Shown here: one piece after another, positions 25,595-33,783 of the stretch
Numbering within the stretch: position 1 is the first letter of the stretch
How the letters are laid out: each line of letters opens with the position of its first letter
NCBI GenBank assembly: GCA_943846675.1
Contig: OX044357.1
Coordinates: forward strand, 1,116,001-1,180,000
Length of the DNA stretch: 64,000 nucleotides
Reading direction: 5' to 3'
DNA from: UBA987 sp002292105
Lineage (GTDB): Bacteria > Bacteroidota > Bacteroidia > NS11-12g > UBA9320
Notes under the pieces: generated by a model
What the model was told of the DNA's origin: nothing
Database searches by the model: none
What the model saw: the letters and a program-made list of their open reading frames with translations, nothing else
Program-made: the position numbers and the translations under genes

Positions 25595-26941
25595 ATGTTT
25601 GAAGCATCAATAAGACAGCCCCTTGTAGAAGGCAACAAATCAATCGCTGACGTTAGTAATGACATTTGCGCACCGATTGAAAACAAACCTACGAAACTAT
25701 GGTGGCTCGGTTTTACCCTTTCATTTGCGTTCTTAATGTTAATGGTCTTGTCGTTAGGCTGGACTGTTTGGGAAGGTATTGGTACATGGGGAGTTAACAA
25801 AACAGTTATGTGGGGTTGGGATATTACCAACTTCGTATTCTGGGTAGGTATTGGTCACGCGGGTACGTTGATTTCTGCCATCCTGCTTTTGTTCCGTCAA
25901 AAGTGGAGAATGTCGATCAACAGGAGTGCGGAAGCGATGACGATTTTTGCGGTACTTTGTGCGGCTCAATTTCCACTGTTCCACATGGGACGTGTATGGT
26001 TGGCTTACTGGGCGTTACCATTACCAAACATGTTTGGATCACTATGGGTTAACTTTAACTCACCGTTATTATGGGACGTTTTCGCGATTTCGACTTACTT
26101 ATCGGTTTCGTTATTGTTCTGGTACTTAGGTTTAATTCCGGATATCGCTACAGTTCGTGATAGAGCTGTAACGAAGGCAAGAAAATTCTGGTATGGATTT
26201 TTTGCCATGGGATGGAACGGTTCTGCAAGAACTTGGCACAGATATGAAATTGTAGCCTTAATCTTGGCTGGGGTTTCTACACCACTTGTACTTTCTGTAC
26301 ATACGATTGTATCCATGGACTTCGCGACCTCGGTAATACCAGGTTGGCACACCACGATTTTCCCACCCTACTTCGTTGCCGGTGCAATTTTCTCTGGTTT
26401 CGGTATGGTGTTAACACTACTCATCATTGTGAGGAAGGTGTTGAATTTGCAACAATATATTACAATAGGTCACTTAGATGCCATGACTAAAGTAGTCATG
26501 CTGACGGGTTCGATTGTAGGTGTTGCTTACTTAACTGAGTTTTTCATTGCGGCTTATTCAGGTGTTGTATACGAACAATATGCATTCTTGAATAGAGCAT
26601 TTGGGCCTTATTGGTGGGCATATTGGACTATGATGAGTTGTAACTTATTGGCTCCTCAGGTATTCTGGTTCAAATGGGCTAGAACTACACCTTGGTTCAT
26701 CTTTATGTTATCCATCGTTGTAAATATTGGAATGTGGTTTGAGCGATTTGTAATTATTGTTACGTCGCTACATAGAGATTATTTGACTTCGTCGTGGGCA
26801 ATGTATTCTGCGACCATTACTGAGGTTGGAATTTTCTTAGGAACGATGGGACTGTTCTTTACTTGTTTCTTCTTGTTCAGCAAGTTTTTACCGGTAATCA
26901 ACATGTCGGAAGTGAAGAGTATTATTAAAAGTAGAGAGTAA
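25595..26941 (+). CDS. actC: Alternative complex III NrfD-like quinol-binding subunit ActC
   Basis: A 448-residue polytopic membrane protein of the NrfD/PsrC family with about ten transmembrane helices. The motifs FVFWVGIGHAGTLISAILLL and SVHTIVSMDFATSVIPGWH are typical of ActC, which contributes the quinol oxidation site and a possible proton path. Length is normal. It sits between actB and actD in the standard act order. Confidence 0.95.
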   Translation: MFEASIRQPLVEGNKSIADVSNDICAPIENKPTKLWWLGFTLSFAFLMLMVLSLGWTVWEGIGTWGVNKTVMWGWDITNFVFWVGIGHAGTLISAILLLFRQKWRMSINRSAEAMTIFAVLCAAQFPLFHMGRVWLAYWALPLPNMFGSLWVNFNSPLLWDVFAISTYLSVSLLFWYLGLIPDIATVRDRAVTKARKFWYGFFAMGWNGSARTWHRYEIVALILAGVSTPLVLSVHTIVSMDFATSVIPGWHTTIFPPYFVAGAIFSGFGMVLTLLIIVRKVLNLQQYITIGHLDAMTKVVMLTGSIVGVAYLTEFFIAAYSGVVYEQYAFLNRAFGPYWWAYWTMMSCNLLAPQVFWFKWARTTPWFIFMLSIVVNIGMWFERFVIIVTSLHRDYLTSSWAMYSATITEVGIFLGTMGLFFTCFFLFSKFLPVINMSEVKSIIKSRE

Positions 26942-26962
26942 TTTGATTTTAAATCCTATAGG

Positions 26963-27859
26963 ATGTTAGATAAACAATTAATATTAGGTGTTTACGACAA
27001 TGGAGATGATCTTCTAACGTCAGTAAAAAAACTTAGAAAAAAAGGTGTAGAAATCTTTGATTGCTACACACCTTACCCGGTTCACCATCTGGATAATGAG
27101 ATGGGCATTAAGCGATCCAACTTAACGGTAGGCGCATTTCTATGCGGCCTTACAGGATTCTTTCTTGGTTTGTTGTTGCAATTTTATATGATGACAAACT
27201 TCCTCCATACCTTTAAGAGTTGGCCCATGATCATTGGTGGGAAGCCTCAAGATTATGGTATGTGGCCAAGTATGGTGCCTGTAACATTTGAAATGACTAT
27301 TCTATTCACGGCATTTGGTATTGGCTTCTTGTTTTTTGCTAAAAGCAAAATGATTCACGGTAAAATCGCTCAAATCATTGACCCACGTCAAACAGACGAT
27401 AGATTATTCTTAGCAGTTGAACCATCAGAATTGTCGAAAATATCTCGATCTGAATTGGATTCATTTTTGACTGAAAACGGTGCTATAGAGATTCGAGAAA
27501 GAAATCTAGATGGAAGTGCAGAGGTTGAGACTGCAGCTCCAGCTAAGCCAAAGACAAAAGCGAAAGCAGCGCCTAAAACAGCTGACCTGAGTGAAGAAGA
27601 GAAATCAGAAAAACTAGGTTTCCTACAATCAATTGTTGGAGAAGGCACAAGTGACCAAAAAGATGATTTGAAAGAAATCAGCGGTGTTGGTCCGGTATAT
27701 GAAGAGAAATTAAATTCAATAGGCATATTTACGTTTGAGCAAGTATCAAAACTTACTCCAGAGTCGATTAAAGCCATTGAAGAGTTAACGAAATATTTCC
27801 CTGGAAAAATCGAACGTGAAGATTGGATTTCTCAGGCTAAAAACTTAATGGACAAATAA
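26963..27859 (+). CDS. actD: Alternative complex III subunit ActD (DUF3341) with fused helix-hairpin-helix tail
   Basis: Of 298 residues, about 1-175 form the normal ActD (DUF3341) domain: ILGVYDNGDDLLTSVKKLR, YTPYPVHHLD, two transmembrane helices near 55-78 and 108-130, and DDRLFLAVEPSE. A Pro/Ala/Lys-rich linker follows (about 178-200). The last 65 residues (about 230-298: LKEISGVGPVYEEKLNSIGI, FTFEQVSKLTPESI) are a helix-hairpin-helix fold like those found in NAD-dependent ligases or appended to L21 in Bacteroidota. Most ActD proteins end near residue 175-190, so this tail is an addition whose function is unknown; it could mediate protein contact in the cytoplasm. Confidence 0.92.
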   Translation: MLDKQLILGVYDNGDDLLTSVKKLRKKGVEIFDCYTPYPVHHLDNEMGIKRSNLTVGAFLCGLTGFFLGLLLQFYMMTNFLHTFKSWPMIIGGKPQDYGMWPSMVPVTFEMTILFTAFGIGFLFFAKSKMIHGKIAQIIDPRQTDDRLFLAVEPSELSKISRSELDSFLTENGAIEIRERNLDGSAEVETAAPAKPKTKAKAAPKTADLSEEEKSEKLGFLQSIVGEGTSDQKDDLKEISGVGPVYEEKLNSIGIFTFEQVSKLTPESIKAIEELTKYFPGKIEREDWISQAKNLMDK

Positions 27860-27861
27860 CT

Positions 27862-28887
27862 ATGCAGTTTTTACAAAAGCGAATGAATATAATTAACGGT
27901 TTGATGCTAGTAGCAGCAGGTACGTTAGTAGGCTGTTCAGCTGGTGGAAACAAGCCAGGATATGAATATGCGCCAAACATGTACGAATCTGAGGCGTACG
28001 AAGCATATACTCAGACTGGAGATATGAAGTATAATCCGAATGGCATGACCATGCGTTTACCTGTTGCAGGCGCAATTGCGCAAGGGCAAATGGGATATAC
28101 CATGTATGCTGAAGGGTATGAAGCATCAGCCAGTTGGTCTAACCCAGTTGCGGCCACTGAGGCTAATGTAGCTGAAGGTATGCGTTTGTATAATATTCAA
28201 TGTCAGCATTGCCACGGTAAAAAAGGTAAAAATGACGGCGGAGTTATTAAAAGCGGACAATATCCACCACCACCATGGGATGGGTATCAAGCAGATTACA
28301 TTAAAACATTGCCAGACGGAAAAGCATTCCATTCTATTACTTACGGTAAAGGAAATATGGGTGCACATGGAAACGTTTTGTCTCCAAACGAACGTTGGAA
28401 GGTGTTACATTATGTAAGAAGCCTAAGTTTAGGAGAGGCGTTTGTATATGCTGCCGAAGGAACAGAAGACGAGGAAATTGTTAGCGCGAGTGCCAAAGCA
28501 TTTGATGGTTTTGAATTGGTTGACATAGGACCAGATTTAGATATGATCAATGCGGCCATGAGAAATGTACATTTCAAAGGCTTGCAGTACAAAAAATTTG
28601 AGGAACAAAGCAAACCACATTTAGACAAGGTTGCCGCATATATGTCTAACAATCCTGAGTTAAAGGCTCTAGTTGTTGGTCACGTGGCTTCAGATATGAA
28701 CGTACCTGGTTTAGGTGAGTTAAGCTTAATTAGAGCCAAGACGGTTTGTGACTACCTTGAATCAAAAGGCGTATCGAGAGATCGATTAAGCCCAAAAGGT
28801 AAAGGATCAACGATGCCAATTGACACCAATGATGACAAGATTGGGAAGTTGATTAATAGACGAGTAGAAATTTATTTCATTAAATAA
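27862..28887 (+). CDS. actE: Alternative complex III monohaem cytochrome c ActE fused to an OmpA-like domain
   Basis: A 341-residue lipoprotein: lipobox LVGC gives lipidated Cys25. A single haem site CQHCH (114-118) lies in a class I cytochrome c domain, with Met in KGNMGAHG as the likely axial ligand and LSPNERWKVLHYVRSL as the closing helix. The C-terminal part (about 235-341) is an OmpA-like peptidoglycan-binding fold (LKALVVGHVASD, LSLIRAKTVCDYLESKGV, INRRVEIYF). Typical ActE subunits are about 200 residues with cytochrome c only, so the OmpA part is an extra domain. It begins three bases after the actD stop. Confidence 0.92.
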   Translation: MQFLQKRMNIINGLMLVAAGTLVGCSAGGNKPGYEYAPNMYESEAYEAYTQTGDMKYNPNGMTMRLPVAGAIAQGQMGYTMYAEGYEASASWSNPVAATEANVAEGMRLYNIQCQHCHGKKGKNDGGVIKSGQYPPPPWDGYQADYIKTLPDGKAFHSITYGKGNMGAHGNVLSPNERWKVLHYVRSLSLGEAFVYAAEGTEDEEIVSASAKAFDGFELVDIGPDLDMINAAMRNVHFKGLQYKKFEEQSKPHLDKVAAYMSNNPELKALVVGHVASDMNVPGLGELSLIRAKTVCDYLESKGVSRDRLSPKGKGSTMPIDTNDDKIGKLINRRVEIYFIK

Positions 28888-28904
28888 TCAGAATAGTAAA
28901 GAAC

Positions 28905-30353
28905 ATGGGACACCATCACATATCTGAGGTAAACGACGAAAAGTATATTTTCACTGGCCGATCAAAAGTAATAGTCGGTTTAGTGTTTGTAGTTGGATTA
29001 ATTCTGACATTTATTGGAGTGAATCAAATCAAACATGAAGATGCACATAAAAGTGGTGCAGCAAATGTTGAAGAACACGCCGCAACAAATCAAGACCTTC
29101 CTGTCCATACAGTTGGGATGCAAGATGATCACCAAGCACATGGTGATGAATCACATGCTGAAGAGCACACAGAGCACGCAGAAGCGTCTCACGGTGAAGA
29201 AGCTCATGGTGAGGAAGAACATGCTGAAGCGCATGGCAGTCACCACGGACCTTCATGGTTGGCAAGATTATGGGCAAACTTATTATTAAACTCATATTAT
29301 TTTATGCTGTTCGCAGTGGGAGCGTTGTTTTTCTTAGCGGTTAACTATGCTGCGAATGCGGGATGGTCGACTTTGTTAAAACGCGTAATCGAATCCATTA
29401 CATCATACATACCTATTGGAATTTTAACATTAGGTCTTGTAATCTATTTTGGTAAAGAACACCTATACCATTGGGTGGTCTATTTAAACCAAGGTCTGGA
29501 TGCCGGACAGCCAGGTTTTGATAAGATACTTGCCGGGAAAGACTGGTTCTTGTCGTCAGGATGGTTATTAATTGGGGTGCCAACGATCATGATTATCTGG
29601 TGGGTGTTCCGAATCATTTTGGTGCGTTTATCTCACAAAGAAGATGAGCAAGGTGGCCTTTCTTTCTTTAAGAAAAGTGTAATCTATTCTGCCGCTTTCT
29701 TAGTGGTATTTGCATTTAGCTTTTCTGTATTGAGTTGGTTGGTGATGATGAGTATTGACCCACACTGGTACAGTACGATGTATTCGGTTTACAATTTTGC
29801 CATTGCATTTGTAACATCACTTACAGTGATTTGCTTCTTTACATTATACCTGAAGTCAAAGGGGTATATGGAAGTTGTATCTGACGAAGTGATTCACGAT
29901 TTGGGTAAGTTTATGTTTGCCTTCAGTATTTTCTGGGGATACATCTTTGTTTGTCAGTTCTTATTGATCTGGTATGCCAACATCACAGAAGAAAGTATCT
30001 ACTTCGCGCAGCGCTTAACACCTAATTTTAAGTGGTTCTTCCGAAGTAATATTATCATGTGTTTTGCACTTCCTTTCTTGATCTTAATGATGCGTAACGC
30101 AAAAAGACACCCAAAGGTGTTATTGGTTGCTGGATCTATGATCCTTTTAGGCCACTGGTTAGACTTATTCATTATGATCATGCCTGGTACTGTTGGACAA
30201 TCAGCGCAGATAGGCGTACTTGAAATTGGATTAACTATGGCATTCGCAGGGTTGTTTATATTCTGGGTGCTTAATAACTTGTCAAAACGAAACTTATATG
30301 CTAAAAATCACCCGTATTTGCTAGAGTCAGCAAATCACGACGTTGGTGTATAA
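28905..30353 (+). CDS. actF: Alternative complex III membrane subunit ActF with His-rich insert
   Basis: A 482-residue membrane protein, the second large hydrophobic subunit (ActF), with about ten transmembrane segments and motifs such as SHKEDEQGG and FWGYIFVCQFLLIWYANITEES. After the first transmembrane helix (22-39) lies a periplasmic or cytoplasmic loop (about 44-114) holding 15 His with many Glu and Ala, which could bind metal or simply be a flexible linker. ActF closes the operon; a terminator follows at 30374-30410. Cytochrome oxidase genes that often follow actF are not present here. Confidence 0.94.
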   Translation: MGHHHISEVNDEKYIFTGRSKVIVGLVFVVGLILTFIGVNQIKHEDAHKSGAANVEEHAATNQDLPVHTVGMQDDHQAHGDESHAEEHTEHAEASHGEEAHGEEEHAEAHGSHHGPSWLARLWANLLLNSYYFMLFAVGALFFLAVNYAANAGWSTLLKRVIESITSYIPIGILTLGLVIYFGKEHLYHWVVYLNQGLDAGQPGFDKILAGKDWFLSSGWLLIGVPTIMIIWWVFRIILVRLSHKEDEQGGLSFFKKSVIYSAAFLVVFAFSFSVLSWLVMMSIDPHWYSTMYSVYNFAIAFVTSLTVICFFTLYLKSKGYMEVVSDEVIHDLGKFMFAFSIFWGYIFVCQFLLIWYANITEESIYFAQRLTPNFKWFFRSNIIMCFALPFLILMMRNAKRHPKVLLVAGSMILLGHWLDLFIMIMPGTVGQSAQIGVLEIGLTMAFAGLFIFWVLNNLSKRNLYAKNHPYLLESANHDVGV

Positions 30354-30373
30354 GCACGTATAAAACATTATCT

Positions 30374-30410
30374 AAGCCTCATTTGCATTTTGCGAATGAG
30401 GCTTTTTTTT
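30374..30410 (+). terminator. Intrinsic terminator of the act operon
   Basis: A 13-bp stem (30374-30386 with 30392-30404; one G-T wobble) with loop ATTTT is followed by eight T, starting 20 bases after the actF stop. Confidence 0.9.
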
Positions 30411-30430
30411 GTGGTAGGATTAGGTATAGA

Positions 30431-30600
30431 AGGGTTGAAGGATAGAAGGATTGAATGAGGAATGAGTGAATGAGTGAATGTGGAATGAGTAAAATTCATT
30501 TTCAACTTTCAACTTTTAACTCTCAACTCTCAATTATCAACTCTCAATTATCAACTCTCAGCTATCAATTATCAATTATCAACCATCAATTGTCAATAGC
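30431..30600. repeat. Modular short-period intergenic repeat, copy 1
   Basis: Three modules follow one another: GGATTGAA-like octads, GAATGAGT-like octads, and a long run of CAACTCTCAATTAT-like heptads and 14-mers. The block 30468-30490 (23 bp) recurs exactly as the reverse complement at 44132-44154. The region has an open frame (QLST/NSQL-like residues) but it is low-complexity and I regard it as non-coding. It separates the act terminator from the ABC-F promoter, whose TTG lies at its right edge. Confidence 0.75.
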
Positions 30601-30621
30601 CCAACAAACCGATTATCTTTG
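30590..30621 (+). promoter_or_regulatory. Bacteroidota promoter of the ABC-F gene
   Basis: TTG at 30590-30592 and TATCTTTG at 30614-30621 are separated by 21 bp, a good fit to the Bacteroidota TTG/TAnnTTTG promoter. The start codon is 23 bases beyond the box. Confidence 0.65.
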
Positions 30622-30643
30622 CGCGCTTATTCATAAAGTCAAC

Positions 30644-32248
30644 ATGCTTACAGCTTCAAACATATCTTTACGATTCGGGAAACGCGTTCTTTTCGATGAG
30701 GTGAATGTTAAGTTTACAGAAGGGAATTGTTATGGTATAATTGGTGCAAATGGTGCCGGTAAATCCACCTTTCTGAAAATCCTTTCAGGTGAGATAGAGT
30801 CCACCACAGGAGATGTATCTATGTCTCCAGGAATGCGCATGGCTGTACTTAAGCAAGATCACTTTGAATTTGACGAGTTTCAGGTATTAGAGACAGTAAT
30901 CATGGGTCATAAACAAATGTATGACATCATGAAGGAGAAAGAAGCGATTTATGCAAAGGAAGACTTCAGTGATGAAGACGGAATTAAAGCATCTGAACTA
31001 GAAGAAAAGTTTGGAGAAATGAATGGTTGGATGGCTGAAAGTGAGGCGGGAGAGATGCTTAATTCTTTAGGCGTTCCTGAAGAATACCATTATCAGAACA
31101 TGGAAGACCTCAGCAACAACCTAAAAGTAAGGGTATTGCTGGCGCAAGCACTGTTTGGCAATCCGGATATATTATTGCTTGATGAGCCAACAAATGATTT
31201 GGATGTGATGACGATTTCTTGGCTTGAAAATTTTCTTGCCGAATCTAAAAACATCGTTATTGTTGTTTCTCACGATAGACACTTCTTGGATGCAGTTTGT
31301 ACGCATACTGCCGACATCGACTTTAGTAAAATCAAGGTATATGCCGGAAGTTATACGTTCTGGTACGAATCAAGTCAGTTGGCTTTAAGACAACAACAAC
31401 AGGCCAACAAAAAAGCCGAAGACAGAAAGAAAGAACTTCAACAGTTTATCGAGCGCTTTAGTGCTAACGTTAAGAAGTCTAAACAAGCCACGTCGCGTAA
31501 AAAAATGTTGGAAAAGCTCAATGTTGAGGATATTCAACCATCCAGTAGAAGATACCCTGGTATATTGTTTGATCAAGAACGTGGAGCAGGAGACCAGATT
31601 CTTAATGTTTCTGATTTGAGTTATAAGAACTTCTTTGAAAACGTATCGTTCAATGTTTATAAAGGTGAAAAAATTGCCATTATTTCTAGAAACAGTTTAG
31701 CGATTACAAATTTCTACAGAATCTTAAATGAGGAGATAAAGCCAACAAAAGGTAACATAGAGTGGGGTATAACGATTCAAAAGGCTTACCTGCCGAATGA
31801 GAACGATGGTTACTTCAATGGGGACCTAAATTTGATTGATTGGTTACGACAATATTCTGAAGAAAAAGACGAAACGTTTGTTCGTGGTTTCTTGGGTAAA
31901 ATGTTGTTTAGCGGTGAGGAAGTGTTTAAAAAGAGTAATGTGTTGAGTGGTGGAGAAAAAGTGCGCTGTATGATTTCTAAGCTGATGCTTGCGCAACCCA
32001 ACATGCTTATTCTAGACGAACCAACCAACCACTTGGATCTAGAAGCGATTACAGCCTTTAACGAAGGACTGATAAATTACAAAGGAACGGTTTTGTTTAC
32101 CTCACATGACCACACTTTTGTGCAGTCTATTGCAGACAGAATAATTGAACTTACGCCAACTGGCGTGATAGACAAAAAGACAGATTTCGACACGTATATA
32201 GAAGACGACCAGCTGCGTGAGCGAAGAGAAAAAATGTATCAGAATTAA
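30644..32248 (+). CDS. ABC-F family ATPase (YbiT-like) with one degenerate ATP site
   Basis: The start is the ATG at 30644 (MLTASNISLRFG), giving 534 residues; upstream in-frame codons lie in low-complexity repeat. Two ATP-binding domains without membrane segments define the ABC-F group that acts on ribosomes. Domain 1 has Walker A GANGAGKST (34-42) but a signature LSNNL (about 156). Domain 2 has LSGGEK (about 434) and Walker B LILDEPTNHLD, but its Walker A is SRNSLAIT (about 348-355), lacking the GKS/T residues. One composite site should thus be canonical and the other non-hydrolysing. A linker helix with Lys/Arg (about 250-300) joins them, as expected for a tRNA-contacting arm. Antibiotic resistance is not indicated. 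Confidence 0.92.
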   Translation: MLTASNISLRFGKRVLFDEVNVKFTEGNCYGIIGANGAGKSTFLKILSGEIESTTGDVSMSPGMRMAVLKQDHFEFDEFQVLETVIMGHKQMYDIMKEKEAIYAKEDFSDEDGIKASELEEKFGEMNGWMAESEAGEMLNSLGVPEEYHYQNMEDLSNNLKVRVLLAQALFGNPDILLLDEPTNDLDVMTISWLENFLAESKNIVIVVSHDRHFLDAVCTHTADIDFSKIKVYAGSYTFWYESSQLALRQQQQANKKAEDRKKELQQFIERFSANVKKSKQATSRKKMLEKLNVEDIQPSSRRYPGILFDQERGAGDQILNVSDLSYKNFFENVSFNVYKGEKIAIISRNSLAITNFYRILNEEIKPTKGNIEWGITIQKAYLPNENDGYFNGDLNLIDWLRQYSEEKDETFVRGFLGKMLFSGEEVFKKSNVLSGGEKVRCMISKLMLAQPNMLILDEPTNHLDLEAITAFNEGLINYKGTVLFTSHDHTFVQSIADRIIELTPTGVIDKKTDFDTYIEDDQLRERREKMYQN

Positions 32249-32258
32249 TAATTAAATA

Positions 32259-32948
32259 ATGAAAAAACTATTTTTAGGGTTAGTAGCGTCAATGATGGCG
32301 TTAACTTCATGTAACAGCGGTGGAACTGCTTCAGGCGACATCGAATTAATTGATCTTAACGACAGCATGTCTTATGCTTTAGGTTGTTTAATAAGCGATA
32401 ACAACAGCAAGAACTTTGGAGACGATATTGATATCAATATTTTTATGGAAGGAATTCGTCAACACAGTGATTCTAGTGGTGATTTGCTTATTCCATTTGA
32501 CGAAGCTGAAATGATTTTGCAATCGTATGCGTATAAGAAGTCAAATGCGAAAGCAGAAACGAACATGGCTGCCGGTCAAGCATTTTTAGCTGACAATAAA
32601 ACCAAAGAGGGTGTAAATACGTTACCTAGCGGATTGCAGTACAAAATTGTAACTGAAGGTACAGGCGCTAAACCATCACTAGAAGATTCAGTGGTATGTC
32701 ATTACACAGGAACATTCATCGACGGAAAGGTATTCGATAGCTCAGTTGAACGTGGATTACCTGCAACTTTTGCCGTTAATGGTGTGATTAAGGGATGGCA
32801 AGAAATCGTACCGATGATGCCTACAGGTTCTAAGTGGATGGTGTATGTGCCATCTGATTTGGCTTACGGTTCACGAGACAATCAAGGTATGCCTGCCAAT
32901 TCTACTCTAATATTTGAGATAGAGTTGTTAGAAATCGTTGGAAAATAA
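32259..32948 (+). CDS. FKBP-type peptidyl-prolyl isomerase, lipoprotein
   Basis: A 229-residue protein. The signal peptide with lipobox LTSC places a lipidated cysteine at residue 18. Residues about 25-115 form a Mip-like helical dimerisation region (DSMSYALGCLISDNN, FMEGIRQH). Residues about 122-229 are an FKBP domain (SGLQYKIVTEGTGAKP, VVCHYTGTFIDGKVFDSS, VNGVIKGWQEIVPMMPTGSKW, LAYGSRDN, LIFEIELLEI). It assists folding of exported proteins by proline isomerisation. It follows the ABC-F gene by 10 bases and precedes a paralogue. Confidence 0.93.
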   Translation: MKKLFLGLVASMMALTSCNSGGTASGDIELIDLNDSMSYALGCLISDNNSKNFGDDIDINIFMEGIRQHSDSSGDLLIPFDEAEMILQSYAYKKSNAKAETNMAAGQAFLADNKTKEGVNTLPSGLQYKIVTEGTGAKPSLEDSVVCHYTGTFIDGKVFDSSVERGLPATFAVNGVIKGWQEIVPMMPTGSKWMVYVPSDLAYGSRDNQGMPANSTLIFEIELLEIVGK

Positions 32949-32949
32949 C

Positions 32950-32998
32950 GAGAACGGCTTTTCGTTCTCACTCTGGATTGATTTTTGTTTCATCCAGA
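32950..32998. other. Two adjacent hairpins between the FKBP genes
   Basis: GAGAACG (32950-32956) pairs with CGTTCTC (32963-32969), and TCTGGAT (32972-32978) pairs with ATCCAGA (32992-32998). Neither is followed by a T-run, so these may be mRNA processing or stability structures rather than a full terminator. Confidence 0.4.
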
Positions 32999-33016
32999 AT
33001 AAATAAATAGTACAAA

Positions 33017-33703
33017 ATGAAAAAAACAATTTTAATCGTTGTCGTGGCAGCCTTTGTTGTGCTTACGTCAATGAAATTATCATCAAATAAAACAATGCAA
33101 GGACAAACAGAAATTGACGCATTATCGTATGCTTTAGGCATCAATGTTGGAAACAATCTTAAATCAAGTGGATTTGAGTCAGTGAATCCAGATGAATTTA
33201 TCAAAGGATTAAAAGAGGCAATGGCCGGAGATGTTTCTGAAGAAACATTAGCAACGACCAACGCAGCGATTCAAAACTACATGCAAGAAATTGAAGCTGA
33301 GAAGGCTAAGGAGTTGGGTAAATTAGGCGCAGAATTTTTAGCAGCAAATGCGAAGAAAGAAGGCGTGGTAACCTTAGCTAGTGGATTGCAGTACAAAATC
33401 ATTACAGCTGGAACTGGCCCTAAGGCAGTAGACGGCGATCAAGTAACAACTCACTACACAGGTAAATTTATTGACGGTAAAGTATTTGACAGCTCAGTAA
33501 GTAGAGGAGAACCTGCTACATTCGGTGTTAATCAAGTAATCAAAGGATGGACTGAAGCGTTAAAACTTATGCCAGAAGGATCTAAGTGGGAATTATACAT
33601 TCCGTATGACTTGGCTTATGGTGCTCAAGGTCGACCACCACAAATTCCTCAATACTCAATGCTAATATTCGAAATCGAATTATTAGACGTCGTAGGGAAG
33701 TAA
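33017..33703 (+). CDS. FKBP-type peptidyl-prolyl isomerase
   Basis: A 228-residue paralogue of the preceding gene, with the same layout: N-terminal signal/anchor (1-20), Mip-like helical region (IDALSYALGINVGNNLKSSG, FIKGLKEAM; about 33-110), and FKBP domain (about 118-228; SGLQYKIITAGTGPKA, VTTHYTGKFIDGKVFDSS, VNQVIKGWTEALKLMPEGSKW, LAYGAQG, LIFEIELLDV). It lacks the lipobox cysteine seen in its neighbour, so it is probably soluble in the periplasm or anchored by its N-terminus. A good terminator follows. Confidence 0.93.
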   Translation: MKKTILIVVVAAFVVLTSMKLSSNKTMQGQTEIDALSYALGINVGNNLKSSGFESVNPDEFIKGLKEAMAGDVSEETLATTNAAIQNYMQEIEAEKAKELGKLGAEFLAANAKKEGVVTLASGLQYKIITAGTGPKAVDGDQVTTHYTGKFIDGKVFDSSVSRGEPATFGVNQVIKGWTEALKLMPEGSKWELYIPYDLAYGAQGRPPQIPQYSMLIFEIELLDVVGK

Positions 33704-33725
33704 TTTACTACATAAGAATTGACAG

Positions 33726-33757
33726 AGGAGCATCTTTAATTAGGTGTTCCTTTTTTT
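33726..33757 (+). terminator. Intrinsic terminator after the FKBP genes
   Basis: A 9-bp stem (33726-33734 with 33743-33751, two wobbles) is followed by seven T. Confidence 0.88.
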
Positions 33758-33783
33758 GTTTTGGGGAGGCAGGTTTTTGTGAA

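Noticed and set aside
30431..30600. CRISPR-like array
   Set aside because: Periods are 7-14 bp without spacers, and no cas genes are present.
30470..30643. 58-residue N-terminal extension of the ABC-F protein
   Set aside because: The residues come from low-complexity repeat modules and the domain starts normally at the ATG at 30644, downstream of a good promoter.
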